Assembly: GCF_001613935.1 (NCBI RefSeq)
Contig: NZ_LQCI01000014.1
Location: 255,383-319,382, forward strand
Direction of reading: 5' to 3'
Length of the DNA: 64,000 nucleotides
From: Amycolatopsis regifaucium
Lineage (GTDB): Bacteria; Actinomycetota; Actinomycetes; Mycobacteriales; Pseudonocardiaceae
The notes beneath the pieces were generated by a model that was not told where the DNA came from, ran no database searches, and saw only the letters and a list, made by a program, of their open reading frames with translations. This document shows, piece by piece, positions 1 to 10,598 of this stretch (the stretch's first letter is position 1; each line of letters opens with the position of its first letter). The position numbers were made by a program, and so were the translations under genes.

Positions 1-798
1 CTCATAGGTGACCCCGGGCCGTCCGGTGAGTTCCTGGACGACGCCCGTGGGCGTGTCGGGATGCTCGGTGAAGTACGCGAAGCCGTCGAGCAGCCACTTC
101 GCGATCCCCGGCGGAATGCCGGCGTCGGTCCACTGCTTGTCCGCCTCCTCCCGGGTGAGTTCGTGGAAGGCGACCTCCTCGCCGAGCGCGGCCGAGATGG
201 CGGCGACCTGTTCGCGCTGGCTGATCGCCGTCGGTCCGCTCAGGGTGTACTTCTCGCCGACGTGCCCCTCGGTCAGGATGACGTGCGCCGCCACGGCCGC
301 GATGTCCCCGAGATCGATGGGCGTCATGCGGGCTTCGGGGTAGGCGTCGCGGACCACCCGTTCGGCCTTGATCCGCTCCGCCCAGCCGAGCGTGTTGTTC
401 ATGAACGCGCCCGGTCGCAGGAACGTCCAGTCGAACCCGGCCCCCTGGACCGCCTTTTCGATGATCGCGTAGGCCACGCCGCTCGAGTTCTCCACCGGGT
501 CATCGGCGTTGCTGCCCGACAGCGCCACCACCCGGCGCACCCCGGCCTCCCGCGCCAGCCGCACGAAGTCGTCCACCGTGTCCGCCAGTGGCGCCAGGTA
601 CACGGTCTCGACACCCTTCAGCGCCTCGGGCAGCGTCTCCGGCTTGCCCAGATAGCCCTTGGCGACCTCCACCTGAGGCGGCAGCGCCGCCTTCGCCGGG
701 TTGACGGTCAGCGCCCGCACCGGCGCCCCGGCCTTGACCAGTTCGTCGACCACGAGTCTGCCGACGCTACCGGTCGCACCGGTCACCAGGATCGTCAC
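1..798 (-). CDS. NmrA-family NAD(P)-binding oxidoreductase-like protein, 3' end beyond the window
   Basis: Open from a GTG at 798 through base 1 (266 codons) with no stop, so the C-terminus lies outside the window. The N-terminus reads MTILVTGATGSVGRLVV, the glycine-rich GATGxxG dinucleotide-binding loop of an atypical short-chain dehydrogenase. Further on is LRPGAFMNNTLGW, typical of NmrA/YtfG-like proteins, which act as NAD(P)H sensors or quinone reductases. It diverges from the TetR gene across 95 bp holding two palindromes, so it is the probable target of that regulator. Substrate cannot be told. Confidence 0.85.
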   Translation of the reverse strand, partial: MTILVTGATGSVGRLVVDELVKAGAPVRALTVNPAKAALPPQVEVAKGYLGKPETLPEALKGVETVYLAPLADTVDDFVRLAREAGVRRVVALSGSNADDPVENSSGVAYAIIEKAVQGAGFDWTFLRPGAFMNNTLGWAERIKAERVVRDAYPEARMTPIDLGDIAAVAAHVILTEGHVGEKYTLSGPTAISQREQVAAISAALGEEVAFHELTREEADKQWTDAGIPPGIAKWLLDGFAYFTEHPDTPTGVVQELTGRPGVTYE

Positions 799-815
799 GA
801 TTCCCCACTCCTTTT

Positions 816-854
816 CGTACGCCCTACGGGATTGCTTCAACCGTACCGCATACG
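816..854. promoter_or_regulatory. Two CGTA-N5-TACG palindromes, likely TetR operator
   Basis: The divergent intergenic space holds two 13-bp palindromes of the form CGTA-N5-TACG, at 816-828 and 842-854, 26 bp apart start to start. Size, symmetry and place between a TetR gene and a divergent oxidoreductase fit a regulator operator controlling both promoters. The binding protein is inferred, not shown. Confidence 0.6.
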
Positions 855-893
855 AGAATGTAGAATCCAGCTTCACGGCCGAGTGGAGTGTGG

Positions 894-1637
894 ATGGACT
901 TCGAGCGCAGTCTCGAACTGTTGTGGCGTGACCGCGGCCAAGCCCGGCAGCCGACCAGGGGACGGAAACCGAAACTCACCCTCGACCGGGTGATCGCCAC
1001 CGCCGTCGCCCTCGCCGACGGAGCGGGCGAGGCGACCGTGTCGATGAGCCAGATCGCCAAGGAACTCGACGTAGGCACGATGACGCTCTACACCTACGTC
1101 CCCGGCAAGACGGAACTGCTCGACCTCATGGTGGACTCGGTCCTCGCCGCTCGGGACCTCCCCGGCCCCGGCGAACCCAGGCCGGACGGCTGGCGCGAGC
1201 GGGTACGGCTCTACGCCGACCGCACCCTGGCCGTGTACCGCGAGCACCCGTGGCTGCGGTCGGCGTCGTCGGTGCGGCCGGTGCTCGGACCGGGGCTGAT
1301 GGCGGGACAGGAATACCTGATCGCGGCGGTCGCGGACATCGGGCTGCCACCGCGCGAGGTGACCGCGGCCGCGCAGAGCATCGAGGTGTACGTCCAGGCG
1401 AACGCGGCGCTTTCGGCGGAGACGGCCCAGATCGAACAGCGGACCGGGGAGTCGACCGACGCCTGGTGGGGGCAGCGGTCGGTGTTCTGGGAAAAGTACT
1501 TCGACGTCGAACGGCATCCGGCGATGACCCGGATGTGGGAGAGCGGCGGTTACGACGCCGACAGCTGCGAAGCCGCCTACGACACCTTCACGTTCGGCCT
1601 GGAGCGCCTGCTGGACGGCATCGAGGCCCGCGTTTAG
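894..1637 (+). CDS. TetR/AcrR-family transcriptional regulator
   Basis: 247-residue protein with an N-terminal helix-turn-helix: residues about 20-65 include LTLDRVIATAVALADGAG and, further on, VGTMTLYTYVPGKTELLDLM, the recognition-helix signature of TetR proteins. The rest is a ligand-binding helical domain resembling the tetracycline-repressor C-terminal class. ATG 894 is preferred because GGAG lies at 885-888; a GTG six bases upstream is the alternative. It diverges from an NmrA-type gene and probably represses it and itself through the palindromes between them. The ligand is unknown. Confidence 0.9.
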   Translation: MDFERSLELLWRDRGQARQPTRGRKPKLTLDRVIATAVALADGAGEATVSMSQIAKELDVGTMTLYTYVPGKTELLDLMVDSVLAARDLPGPGEPRPDGWRERVRLYADRTLAVYREHPWLRSASSVRPVLGPGLMAGQEYLIAAVADIGLPPREVTAAAQSIEVYVQANAALSAETAQIEQRTGESTDAWWGQRSVFWEKYFDVERHPAMTRMWESGGYDADSCEAAYDTFTFGLERLLDGIEARV

Positions 1638-1685
1638 TCCTCTAGATGCGGTAGTTCGCCCGGCCAACTACCGCATTTAGAGGAC
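1637..1685. terminator. Bidirectional hairpin between convergent tetR-type gene and ftsQ
   Basis: Arms 1637-1656 and 1666-1685 pair over 20 bp with a single G-T mismatch and a 9-nt loop. The hairpin begins at the last base of the TetR stop codon and ends 8 bp before the ftsQ stop, so it can terminate transcription from both sides. No long T tract follows, as is usual in high-GC actinobacteria. Confidence 0.75.
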
Positions 1686-1693
1686 GAAATGCG

Positions 1694-2503
1694 TCAGGAG
1701 ACGGTGGGCAGATCGGGCGCCGAGACGTCGAAGACCTTGCCCTCGCGGGTGAGCAGCGCGGCCAGCACCTTGGCCTTGCGTTCGGTGTCGGCCGAGGTCC
1801 CCCAGCGGACGGTCTTCCCGTCGGCCAGCGCGAACTCGACACTGCCGGGTGTCTTCGCCGTCGCGGTCGTGACCTGCTTCAGCAACTGCTGCGGGATCAC
1901 GCCGAGGACGCCGGTCACCGCACGGGTCACCGGGTCGTCGGCCGACACCGACGGCAGCTTCAATTCGGGCAGCCCCGCCGGCCGCTCCTTGAGCGTCTTG
2001 AACACCACTCCCCCGCCGTCGACGAGGTGCACCCCGTCGCCGCCGGGACCGCTGTCGAAGAACGCGATGGCCGCCCGTTCGGTCACGGTGATCTCGAGCG
2101 TGCTCGGCCAGGACCGCGAGACGTCGACCGTGGCGATGCCGGGCATCTGCGCCACCCGGTCGCGGATCTCTTCGGTGTCCAGGCGCAGCATCGGCTTCTG
2201 GTCCGGTACCGCCGCCGTGGCGCGGATCTGGTCCGCCGGGACGGAGTTCGCGCCGACGACGTCCACCTGCTGCACGCCCAGCATCGAGCTGAACCACAGC
2301 AGGTAGACGACGGCGATGACGGTCAGCACCGAGAGCAGCGCGACCCAGCGCCGCCGCAGTTCCTTGCGCCGGATCGGCCGGGTGGTCCGGCGACGATCGT
2401 GCATGGACCGCCTGCCGCGCCGGGCCTTCGCCCGTCGAGCGCGGTCGGTGCCCGGACGCCGACCGGGTTCGGCCGGGCGGCGGCGTTCCCCGGTCTGCGT
2501 CAT
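1694..2503 (-). CDS. ftsQ: Cell division protein FtsQ
   Basis: 269-residue bitopic membrane protein of the divisome. A basic cytoplasmic tail of about 65 residues precedes one membrane segment (VALLSVLTVIAVVYLLWF). A POTRA domain follows (MLGVQQVDVVGANSVPADQI) and then the FtsQ beta domain with the SRSWPSTLEITVTERAA segment. ATG 2503 was chosen over an upstream in-frame start that would extend into the murC intergenic region. It is the last gene of the dcw cluster here and lies 82 bp downstream of murC. The usual next gene, ftsZ, is not adjacent. Confidence 0.93.
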   Translation of the reverse strand: MTQTGERRRPAEPGRRPGTDRARRAKARRGRRSMHDRRRTTRPIRRKELRRRWVALLSVLTVIAVVYLLWFSSMLGVQQVDVVGANSVPADQIRATAAVPDQKPMLRLDTEEIRDRVAQMPGIATVDVSRSWPSTLEITVTERAAIAFFDSGPGGDGVHLVDGGGVVFKTLKERPAGLPELKLPSVSADDPVTRAVTGVLGVIPQQLLKQVTTATAKTPGSVEFALADGKTVRWGTSADTERKAKVLAALLTREGKVFDVSAPDLPTVS

Positions 2504-2585
2504 GGCTGAAGCGTGTCTCCCGAACTGAGGTGGGCAGGATGGGTGAGGGTACGCGCGCGCGTTGAACGCGCCCCGGGAGACATGG

Positions 2586-3995
2586 CTAGCCCGCCCGCCG
2601 GTCCAGTTCGGCCAGGATCTCCGGGCCGATCTGGGTGACGTCACCGGCGCCCATGGTCACCAGCAGGTCCCCGGGTTCGACCAGATCCGCGGCGAGTTTC
2701 GCCGCGACGTCGAACGCCGGCTGGTAGTGCACGGTGGCGCCGGAGATCTGGTCGGCGATGAGCGCGCCGCTCACGCCGGGCTCCGGTTCCTCGCGGGCAC
2801 CGAACACGTCCAGCACGACGACCTCGTCGGCCAGCGACAACGCCGCCGCGAACTCCTTCGAGAACGTCTTCGTGCGCGAGTACAGATGGGGCTGGAAGAC
2901 CACGACGACCCGGCCCGTCCCGGCCGCCGTCCGCACCGCGCGCAGCTGCGCGTCGACCTCGGTCGGGTGGTGCGCGTAGTCGTCGTACACCCGGACGTCG
3001 CCGGAGCGGCCCTTGAACTCGAACCGGCGCCGGACACCGCCGAACGCGGCGAGCCCCTCGGCGAGGCCCTCGACCGGCGCGCCCAGCTCGATCCCGGCCA
3101 GCAGCGCGGCGATCGCGTTCAGCGCCATGTGCTCACCCGGAACCGCGACGCGGAGGTCAATTTCGTTGCCCTGCAAGGAAACACGGACGACACCACCGTC
3201 GGGGGCCGGGGTGTAGCCGAGCACCTTCGCGTCGTCCGCGCCGGTGACCGAACGCCCGTAGCGGCGGACACGGATGCCGCGGTCCTCCGCCTGCGCGCCG
3301 AGCCGGTCGGCCGCCGCGTCGTCACCGCAGACGATGAGCAGCCCGCCCGGTTCGATGCGACCGAGGAAGTCGGTGAACACCGAGACGTACGCCTCTGCCG
3401 TGCCGTGGTGGTCCAGGTGGTCCGGCTCGACGTTGGTCACCACGGCGACCGTCGGCGAGTAGGCCAGGAACGACCCGTCGCTCTCGTCGGCTTCGGCGAC
3501 GAAGACACCGCCCTCGCCGTGGTGCGCGTTCGCGCCCGACTCGTTGAGGTCGCCGCCGATGGCGAACGACGGGTCGAGACGGCAGTGCTGCAGGGCCACG
3601 GTCAGCATCGACGTCGTCGACGTCTTGCCGTGCGTGCCGGCGATGCACGCGACGCGGTGACCCCGCATCAGCCCGGCCAGCGCCTCCGCGCGGTGCAGCA
3701 CGGTGATCCCGCGTTCCCGCGCGGCCACCAGTTCCGGGTTGCTCTCCTTGATCGCGGTCGACACGACCACCGAGGACGGGCCGTCGGCGAACGCGTCGAG
3801 ATTCTCGGCGCGCTGGCCGATGGCGATCTCGGCGCCCTGTGCGCGCAGCGAAAGGAACGCGCGCGACTCCTTCGCGTCGGATCCGGACACCTGGGCCCCG
3901 CGGGCCAGCAGGATGCGGGCGATGCCGCTCATCCCGGCGCCGCCGATCCCGATCAGGTGGGCACGCGTGAGCGTGTCCGGGAGGTTGTCAGGCAC
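2586..3995 (-). CDS. murC: UDP-N-acetylmuramate--L-alanine ligase MurC
   Basis: 469 residues, normal length. It adds L-alanine to UDP-MurNAc using ATP, the first amino-acid step of the peptidoglycan stem peptide, in the cytoplasm. Visible are the N-terminal nucleotide-sugar loop [11 protein letters not shown] (about 16-26), the ATP loop GTHGKTSTT (about 120-128), and the central segment [14 protein letters not shown]. The GTG start overlaps the end of murG by 8 bp, so translation is probably coupled. Confidence 0.97.
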   Translation of the reverse strand: MPDNLPDTLTRAHLIGIGGAGMSGIARILLARGAQVSGSDAKESRAFLSLRAQGAEIAIGQRAENLDAFADGPSSVVVSTAIKESNPELVAARERGITVLHRAEALAGLMRGHRVACIAGTHGKTSTTSMLTVALQHCRLDPSFAIGGDLNESGANAHHGEGGVFVAEADESDGSFLAYSPTVAVVTNVEPDHLDHHGTAEAYVSVFTDFLGRIEPGGLLIVCGDDAAADRLGAQAEDRGIRVRRYGRSVTGADDAKVLGYTPAPDGGVVRVSLQGNEIDLRVAVPGEHMALNAIAALLAGIELGAPVEGLAEGLAAFGGVRRRFEFKGRSGDVRVYDDYAHHPTEVDAQLRAVRTAAGTGRVVVVFQPHLYSRTKTFSKEFAAALSLADEVVVLDVFGAREEPEPGVSGALIADQISGATVHYQPAFDVAAKLAADLVEPGDLLVTMGAGDVTQIGPEILAELDRRAG

Positions 3996-5112
3996 CGGCT
4001 ACCTCCAGCACGATCTTGGCAAGGGTCTCGTCGGCCTGGCGGTGGCCGAGACCGACCGCGGCCGCACTCATCTTCGCCACCCGGTCGGCGTCCGAGACCA
4101 GCGGGATCACCAGTTCCGCGATCTTGGTGGCGGTGAGGTCCGCGTCGGTCACCATCAGCGCGGCACCCGCGTCGACCGCGGGCTGGGCGTTGCTCGCCTG
4201 CTCACCGTTGCCGTAGGGCAGCGGGACGAACACCGCGGGGAGACCGACGGAGGTGACCTCGGCGACGGTCATGGCGCCGGAGCGGCACAACACCGCGTCG
4301 GCGGCGGCGTAGGCCAGGTCCATCCGCTCCAGGTACGGCACGGGGACGTACGTGGGCCTGCCTGGGAACTCCTGGACGACCAGGGTGTTCTTCGGCCCGT
4401 GGGCGTGCAGCACGCCGACACCGGCGTCCGCGAACTCCTTGGCCGCGGCGGAGACCGCGCCGTTGATCGACACCGCGCCCTGCGAGCCGCCGAAGACCAG
4501 CAGCGTCGGGACGTCCGGGTCGAGGCCGAAGAACTCACGGGCTTCGGCACGCAGCGCGGCCCGGTCGAGCGAGGTGATGGAGTGACGCAGCGGGATGCCG
4601 ACGACCTCGGCCTTCGGCAGCGGTGTCCCCGGGACGGCGACGGCGACGCGGGCGGCGAACCGCGCGCCGACCCGGTTCGCCAGGCCTGCCGCCTTGTTGG
4701 CCTCGTGCACCACGATCGGTGTGCGGCCGCGCGCGGCGAGGTACGCCGGGAGCGCGACATAGCCACCGAAGCCGACGACCACGTCCGCGCCGACCCGGTC
4801 CAGAACGGCACGGGTGCGCTTGACCGCGTCGCGGACCTTCAGCGGCATCTTCAGCAGCTCAGGCGTCGGCTTGCGCGGCATCGGCACCGGCGGGATCAGC
4901 TCCAGCGGGTAGCCGCGAGCCGGGACGAGCTTGGTCTCCAGCCCGCGCTCGGTCCCCAGCGCGATCACCTTCGCGTCGGGACGCAGGCGCATCACCGCGT
5001 CGGCGAGCGCGAGTGCTGGTTCGATGTGTCCTGCGGTGCCGCCGCCGGCGACCACGACCACCGGCGCCTTGCCCGCGGCGGATCTCTCGGCTCCCTTAAC
5101 GGGGTTACTCAC
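3988..5112 (-). CDS. murG: UDP-GlcNAc transferase MurG (lipid II synthesis)
   Basis: 374-residue GT28 glycosyltransferase that adds GlcNAc to lipid I on the inner membrane face, giving lipid II. The N-terminal loop is [15 protein letters not shown] (about 23-37), the actinobacterial variant of the usual GGTGGH motif. The C-terminal donor site has [11 protein letters not shown] and [14 protein letters not shown]. Its GTG start overlaps the ftsW stop by 4 bp and its end overlaps the murC start by 8 bp. Confidence 0.97.
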   Translation of the reverse strand: MSNPVKGAERSAAGKAPVVVVAGGGTAGHIEPALALADAVMRLRPDAKVIALGTERGLETKLVPARGYPLELIPPVPMPRKPTPELLKMPLKVRDAVKRTRAVLDRVGADVVVGFGGYVALPAYLAARGRTPIVVHEANKAAGLANRVGARFAARVAVAVPGTPLPKAEVVGIPLRHSITSLDRAALRAEAREFFGLDPDVPTLLVFGGSQGAVSINGAVSAAAKEFADAGVGVLHAHGPKNTLVVQEFPGRPTYVPVPYLERMDLAYAAADAVLCRSGAMTVAEVTSVGLPAVFVPLPYGNGEQASNAQPAVDAGAALMVTDADLTATKIAELVIPLVSDADRVAKMSAAAVGLGHRQADETLAKIVLEVAGA

Positions 5113-6590
5113 CTATGACCTCTCCGGTTTGCGGTACCCCGTTTCGCGGTACCGCGGTTCACCGCCGTACGTGCGGCCGTCCTCCTGCCGGGCTCCCGCA
5201 CCGAGCGGCGCCGCTCCTGTGCGGGCGATGGCCTCGCCGTCCTCGGCGCGGGCCTCGCCGCCTTGGCCGCGCCTCCCCTGGCCGCGGCGCCCTTGCGCTT
5301 GGCGGGCGGGCGGTACGGATCGGGCGCGGGAAGCCTCAGCAGGCGTCCGAATTTACCCGGCCCCTGCGAACGCAGTGCGGCCACCGCCTCCGGTTCGTGC
5401 CGGGCGGCGTTGGCGAGCACCCCCATGATGAGCATGGTGATCACCAGCGACGTCCCGCCGTAGGAGATCAACGGCAGGGTGACCCCGGTGACCGGCAGCA
5501 GGCCGACGACGTAGCCGATGTTGATGCCGGCCTGCGCGACCAGGAAGACGGTCAGTGTGCCGGCCACGATCCGGATCCACGGGTCGAGGTTGCGGGCCGC
5601 GATGCGCAGGCCCACGATGGCGACTCCGGCGAACAGCGCCAGCACCACCACGCAGCCGATGAAGCCGAGTTCCTCGCCGATCAGCGCGAAGATGAAGTCG
5701 TTCTGCACGTTCGGCAGGTAGCCCCAGTTGGACTGGCCCTGCCCGAGCCCCTTGCCGAAGAGCCCGCCGTCGGCGAGCGCGAGTTTCGCCTGGTTGGCCT
5801 GGAAGCCGTCGGCGCTGGTGTCCGGGTCCCCGGAGACGAACGACATGACCCGCCGCAGCCGGTACGGGGCGATGATGGCGAGCACCAGCACCCCGACGAG
5901 CCCGCCGGCGAGGATCACCCCGAACAGCCGTTTCGGGGCGCCCGCGAACCACAGCAGGGCCAGCAGCACCACCGCGAGGGTGACCGTGCCGCCGAGGTCG
6001 GGCTGCATCATGACGAGCGCGAACATCAGCAGCGCGATCGGCACCACCGGGACGAGCAGATGGCGCCACTGGTTGATGATGTTGTACTTGATCACCAGGA
6101 TGTGGGCGCCCCAGAAGGCGAGGGCGAGCTTGGCCGCCTCGACCGGCTGGAAGGCGAACCCGCCGAACATGAACCAGCCCTGCGAACCGTTGACGGTCGA
6201 GCCCAGCGGGGTGAGCACCAGCGTGAGCAGGCCGAGGCAGACGACGGTCATCGTCGCCGAGAGGCGCCGGACACGTTCCAGCGGGATCCGCAGCCCGATC
6301 CAGAACACCACCGAGCCGATGGCGACGAACAGGATGTGCTTGCTGAACTGCGCGTACACGCCGCTGCCGGTCTTCGGGTTGTACGAAGCGACCGAAGACG
6401 CCGAAAGCACCATCACGATGCCGATCACGGTCAGCACGCCGGTGAGCGCCAGTACCAGGTGGAACGAGGCGAGCGGCCGCGAAAGCCACGCCGTCAGCGC
6501 GGTGCGGAACGCGACGAACGCGCTTTCCTTGCGGTCCCGTGGCTTACGTGGCTGTCCGGGCTCGCGTTTTCTTTCCTCAACCGCCGTCAC
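5109..6590 (-). CDS. ftsW: Septal peptidoglycan polymerase FtsW (SEDS family)
   Basis: 493-residue polytopic SEDS glycosyltransferase that polymerises lipid II at the septum with the class B PBP encoded upstream. About ten membrane segments are seen. Typical motifs are [19 protein letters not shown] and [21 protein letters not shown], the latter followed by LISYGGTS. The start is the GTG at 6590 behind GGGGAGACCA. It overlaps the murD end by 14 bp. The last 80 residues are an Arg/Ala/Pro-rich cytoplasmic tail, longer than in most FtsW proteins. Confidence 0.95.
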   Translation of the reverse strand: MTAVEERKREPGQPRKPRDRKESAFVAFRTALTAWLSRPLASFHLVLALTGVLTVIGIVMVLSASSVASYNPKTGSGVYAQFSKHILFVAIGSVVFWIGLRIPLERVRRLSATMTVVCLGLLTLVLTPLGSTVNGSQGWFMFGGFAFQPVEAAKLALAFWGAHILVIKYNIINQWRHLLVPVVPIALLMFALVMMQPDLGGTVTLAVVLLALLWFAGAPKRLFGVILAGGLVGVLVLAIIAPYRLRRVMSFVSGDPDTSADGFQANQAKLALADGGLFGKGLGQGQSNWGYLPNVQNDFIFALIGEELGFIGCVVVLALFAGVAIVGLRIAARNLDPWIRIVAGTLTVFLVAQAGINIGYVVGLLPVTGVTLPLISYGGTSLVITMLIMGVLANAARHEPEAVAALRSQGPGKFGRLLRLPAPDPYRPPAKRKGAAARGGAAKAARPAPRTARPSPAQERRRSVREPGRRTAARTAVNRGTAKRGTANRRGHR

Positions 6591-7980
6591 TGGTCTCCCC
6601 CGCACCGTCGCGCAGGACACGGACCGCGCGAGCGAACGCGTCGCCGCGCGCGCCGTAGCTCGAGAACATGTCCAACGACGCCGCGGCGGGGGCCAGCAGC
6701 ACCACATCTCCGGGCCGCGCCAGGGCGCGGGCCGCCTTCACCGCCGCAGTCATGGGGTCATCGTCACCCGGAAGGAGGCTGTGGACCGGGACATCCGGCG
6801 CGTGTCGCGCGACAGCGGCGGCGATCGCGGGTGAATCCACGCCGAGGAGCACGACTCCGCGGAGCCTGCCGGCGATCGAACCGACCAGTTCGTCCACCGA
6901 CGCGCCCTTGAGCTGGCCACCGGCGATCCAGACGACGGAGAGGTGCGCGCGCAGCGAACCGCTCGCCGCGTGCGGGTTGGTCGCCTTGGAGTCGTCGATG
7001 TAGCGCACACCGTCGAACTCGGCGACCTCCTCGGCCCGGTGCGGGGCGGGACGGTACTCGCGCAAACCCTTGGCGACGTCCTCGCCGCTGACGCCGTAGG
7101 CACGGGCCAGCGCCGCCGCGGCGAGCGCGTTGGACACGTTGTGCGGACCGGCGGGCCGGACGTCGGCCAGCGTGCCGAGTTCGTCGGCGCTGGTCGCCGG
7201 GTCGGCGACGAAGGCACGGTCGACCAGCAGGTCTTCCACGATGCCGAGTTCGCCGGAGCGCGGGGTGTCCATGCCGAAGGCGACGCGGCGGGCGCCGGCG
7301 GGCGCGTGCTCGTCGGCGAGCCGGATGGACCACTCCTCGCCCACGTTGTGCACCACGTTCCGCGAGTGGGCGTGGATCCGGCCCTTCGCGGCCGCGTACT
7401 CCTCCATCGAGCCGTGCCAGTCGAGGTGGTCCTCGGCCAGGTTCAGCACCACGGAGGCGTGCGGCGCCAGCGTGGACGACCAGTGCAGCTGGTAGCTCGA
7501 CAGCTCGACGGCGAGCACCTCGTGCCCGGCCCGGACCGCGTCGAGTACCGCGAATCCGACGTTCCCACAGGCCACGGCGTCGACGCCGGCGACGCGCAGG
7601 ATCGACTCCAGCATCCCGACCGTGGTGGTCTTGCCGTTGGTGCCGGTGATCGCGAGCCACACCGGCGGCTTGTCGCGCAATTGCCCGACGCGCCACGCCA
7701 GCTCGACGTCGCCGATCACTTCGATGCCCGCTTCGGCCGCCGCCACCAGCAGCGGCGACGTGGGTCGCCAGCCTGGGCTGGTCACGACCAGCTCGACCCC
7801 TTCGGGCGGCTCGGTCAGGCCCGGCACCAGCTCGGCGCCGAACCCTTCGAGTTCCGCCAGCCGTTCGGCGCTGCCGTCGGTGACGGTGACCCGCGCCCCC
7901 TGCTCCCGCAGGACGGGGACGACGGATTTGCCGGTGACCCCGGCTCCGGCGACGAGGACGTGACGACCGGCCAGTTCCAC
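6577..7980 (-). CDS. murD: UDP-N-acetylmuramoyl-L-alanine--D-glutamate ligase MurD
   Basis: 467-residue Mur ligase adding D-glutamate to UDP-MurNAc-L-Ala with ATP. The GTNGKTTT phosphate loop lies at about 113-120, ELSSYQLHWS further on, and the C-terminal ligase domain carries YIDDSKATNPHAA. The GTG start is 3 bp after the mraY stop and the 3' end overlaps ftsW. Confidence 0.96.
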   Translation of the reverse strand: MELAGRHVLVAGAGVTGKSVVPVLREQGARVTVTDGSAERLAELEGFGAELVPGLTEPPEGVELVVTSPGWRPTSPLLVAAAEAGIEVIGDVELAWRVGQLRDKPPVWLAITGTNGKTTTVGMLESILRVAGVDAVACGNVGFAVLDAVRAGHEVLAVELSSYQLHWSSTLAPHASVVLNLAEDHLDWHGSMEEYAAAKGRIHAHSRNVVHNVGEEWSIRLADEHAPAGARRVAFGMDTPRSGELGIVEDLLVDRAFVADPATSADELGTLADVRPAGPHNVSNALAAAALARAYGVSGEDVAKGLREYRPAPHRAEEVAEFDGVRYIDDSKATNPHAASGSLRAHLSVVWIAGGQLKGASVDELVGSIAGRLRGVVLLGVDSPAIAAAVARHAPDVPVHSLLPGDDDPMTAAVKAARALARPGDVVLLAPAAASLDMFSSYGARGDAFARAVRVLRDGAGETSDGG

Positions 7981-7983
7981 CGC

Positions 7984-9069
7984 CTAACCCCCGAGGCCCA
8001 GTTGCTCGCTGTAGAACAGCCCGAGACCGAACATGCAGCAGATGGCCGAAAGCAGCCAGAACCGGATGATGACCGTGGTCTCCGCCCAGCCCGCGAGTTC
8101 GAAGTGGTGATGGAACGGGGCCATCCGGAACAGCCGTCGCCTGGTCGTGCGGAACACCGCGATCTGCGCGACCACGGAGATCATCTCGACCATGAACAGA
8201 CCGCCGATGACGATGGCGAGCAGTTCGGTGCGGGTGGTCATCGACAGCCCGGCGACGAGACCGCCGAGCGCGAGTGAACCGGTGTCGCCCATGAAGATCT
8301 TCGCCGGGGCCGCGTTCCACCAGAGGAAGCCGACGCAGGCACCGGTCGCGGCGGCGGCCACCACGGCCAGGTCCAGCGGGTCGCGGACGTCGTAGCAGGC
8401 GGCCTGCGGGGTGACCGCGCACGAGAGGCGGGTCTGCCAGAAGGCGATGACGACGTAGGTCGCCAGCACCATCGCCGCGGTGCCGCCGGCGAGACCGTCG
8501 AGACCGTCGGTGAAGTTCACCGCGTTCGACCAGCCCGAGATGACGACGTAACAGAAGATCACGAAGAACACCGACGGGAAGGTGATCAGCGCTAGGTCAC
8601 GCACGTAGGACAGGCTCTCCGACGCCGGGGTCAGCCCGCGTTCGTCGGCGAACTGCAGCGCCAGGATCGCGAAGCCGATCGTGACCACCAGCTGGCCGAC
8701 CAGCTTCGCGGTCTTGTTCAGCCCGAGGTTGCGCTGCTTGCGGATCTTGATGAAGTCGTCGAGGAACCCGACGATCCCGAGGCCCACGGCCAGCCCGAGG
8801 ACCAGCAGGCCCGAAGCGGACGGGCCGCCGGTGCCGTTGCCGCCGCTGAGCGAGCTGATCAGATGGGCCACGAAATACCCGACGACCATCGCGACGATGA
8901 TCGCGACACCACCCATCGTCGGGGTACCGCGCTTGGATTTGTGGCCCTGCGGTCCTTCCTCCCTGATCTCCTGGCCGAAGCCCTGCCGGGAGAACACCCG
9001 GATCAGATAGGGAGTGAGGAGGATGGAGACCAGCAGGCCCGCCGCGGCCGCGATCAGGATGCTGATCAC
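7984..9069 (-). CDS. mraY: Phospho-N-acetylmuramoyl-pentapeptide transferase MraY
   Basis: 361-residue integral membrane enzyme with about ten membrane helices. It transfers phospho-MurNAc-pentapeptide to undecaprenyl phosphate, giving lipid I. Diagnostic segments are [38 protein letters not shown] and [13 protein letters not shown], which hold the catalytic aspartates and the HHH motif. Its GTG start overlaps the murF stop by 4 bp. Confidence 0.97.
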   Translation of the reverse strand: MISILIAAAAGLLVSILLTPYLIRVFSRQGFGQEIREEGPQGHKSKRGTPTMGGVAIIVAMVVGYFVAHLISSLSGGNGTGGPSASGLLVLGLAVGLGIVGFLDDFIKIRKQRNLGLNKTAKLVGQLVVTIGFAILALQFADERGLTPASESLSYVRDLALITFPSVFFVIFCYVVISGWSNAVNFTDGLDGLAGGTAAMVLATYVVIAFWQTRLSCAVTPQAACYDVRDPLDLAVVAAAATGACVGFLWWNAAPAKIFMGDTGSLALGGLVAGLSMTTRTELLAIVIGGLFMVEMISVVAQIAVFRTTRRRLFRMAPFHHHFELAGWAETTVIIRFWLLSAICCMFGLGLFYSEQLGLGG

Positions 9070-10598
9070 GCGTCACCACCGTTCGAGCGTTCTTGAGAGG
9101 GGGAAGGGGGTACTACAGGGGATTCAGCGTTCGTTTCGGGGGCGGCGAGCAGGGCGTCGGCCACCCGCCAGAGGGCGACGGACTTGGACGCCTTCACCAG
9201 CACGATGTCGCCCGCGCGGAGCTGATCATGCAGCAGGGCGATGGCGGCGTCGACGTCGGGTACCAGTACCGACTCCTCGCCCCAGGAACCCTCCTGATGC
9301 GCGCCCTGGTGCATGGCCGCGGCGGCCTCTCCGACGACGACGAGCTTGTCGATGTTGAGCCGGACGACGAGCCTGCCGATGCTGTCGTGCGCCTCGACCG
9401 CGTCGGCGCCGAGGTCGGCCATCACGCCGAGCACGGCCCAGGAACGGCGCTCCGTGCTCATCGACGCGAGTGCCTTGAGCGCGGCGCGCACCGACTCGGG
9501 GTTGGCGTTGAACGAGTCGTTGAGCACGGTGACGCCGTCGGGCCGGGTGGTGACCTCCATGCGGCGTCCCGAACGCCGTTCGAGGCTCGACAGGCGGGCC
9601 GCGATCTCCTCGGTCGTCGAGCCCAGTTCCAGCGCCACGGCGGCCGCGCTGAGCACGTTGCCGACGTGGTGCTCGCCGTACAGCGGGAGCTTCACCGGCG
9701 CTTCGCCGGACGGGGTGATCAGGCGGAACGACGCCCGCGCTTCCTCGTCGAGGGTGACGTCGGCGGCGCGGACGTGCGCGGACGCGCTCTCGCCGACGTA
9801 CACCACGCGCGCGTTCGTGCGGCTCGCCATGGCGGCGACCAGCGGGTCGTCGATGTTCAAGATCGCGACGCCGCCGTCTTCCGCGCTCGGCAGTGCCTCG
9901 ACCAGCTCGCCCTTGGCCTTGGCGATGCCTTCGCGGGAACCGAACTCGCCGACGTGCGCGGTGCCGACGTTGAGCACGGCCCCGATCCGCGGCGGCGCGA
10001 TGGCCGCCAGCTCGGCGATGTGGCCGTGCCCGCGGGTGGACAGCTCCAGCACCAGGTGCCGGGTCGAGGCGTCGGCCCGCAGCGCCGTCCAGGGGTGGCC
10101 CAGCTCGTTGTTGAACGATCCCGGTGGCGCGACCGTCGGGCCGAGCGGCTCCAGCAGCTGGGCGATGACGTCCTTGGTGGAGGTCTTGCCCGACGAGCCG
10201 GTCACCCCGACGACGGTCAGGTGCTCTCCGGACAGCTTCTGGACCACGTGCCGGGCGAGTTTGGCCAGCGCGGCCAGTACCGCGGCGCCCGCCCCGTCCT
10301 TGTCGGCGACCAGCGCGAACGCGCGATCGTGCGCGGCACCGGCGGGCACCGGCGGCGCGATCACGGCCGGGGCGTCGACCTCACGGCCCGCGAGCACCGC
10401 GACGGCGCCGGACTCGACGGCTTTCGCGGCGAAGTCATGGCCGTCGACCTTCGCGCCGGGCAGCGCGACGAACAAGCCGCCCGGGGTGACCTCGCGGGTG
10501 TCGAATTCGACGCTTCCGGTGATCTCGGCGGTGCCGTCGGTCCGGTGCAGCCTGCCGCCGACGATGGCGGCGATCTCGGCCAGGCTGAGCACGATCAC
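9066..10598 (-). CDS. murF: UDP-MurNAc-tripeptide--D-Ala-D-Ala ligase MurF
   Basis: 510-residue Mur ligase that attaches D-Ala-D-Ala, completing the UDP-MurNAc-pentapeptide. The ATP loop GSSGKTSTK lies at about 134-142, preceded by a substrate domain with [16 protein letters not shown]; the segment [15 protein letters not shown] is also typical. A Ser/Pro-rich tail follows the ligase domain. The GTG start overlaps the murE stop by 4 bp. Confidence 0.96.
   Translation of the reverse strand: MIVLSLAEIAAIVGGRLHRTDGTAEITGSVEFDTREVTPGGLFVALPGAKVDGHDFAAKAVESGAVAVLAGREVDAPAVIAPPVPAGAAHDRAFALVADKDGAGAAVLAALAKLARHVVQKLSGEHLTVVGVTGSSGKTSTKDVIAQLLEPLGPTVAPPGSFNNELGHPWTALRADASTRHLVLELSTRGHGHIAELAAIAPPRIGAVLNVGTAHVGEFGSREGIAKAKGELVEALPSAEDGGVAILNIDDPLVAAMASRTNARVVYVGESASAHVRAADVTLDEEARASFRLITPSGEAPVKLPLYGEHHVGNVLSAAAVALELGSTTEEIAARLSSLERRSGRRMEVTTRPDGVTVLNDSFNANPESVRAALKALASMSTERRSWAVLGVMADLGADAVEAHDSIGRLVVRLNIDKLVVVGEAAAAMHQGAHQEGSWGEESVLVPDVDAAIALLHDQLRAGDIVLVKASKSVALWRVADALLAAPETNAESPVVPPSPSQERSNGGDA

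Noticed and set aside
61..993. Long plus-strand open frame of 310 codons
   Set aside because: It is the shadow of the minus-strand NmrA-type gene and runs into the TetR start; its composition is Arg/His/Pro-rich as typical of wrong frames in GC-rich DNA.
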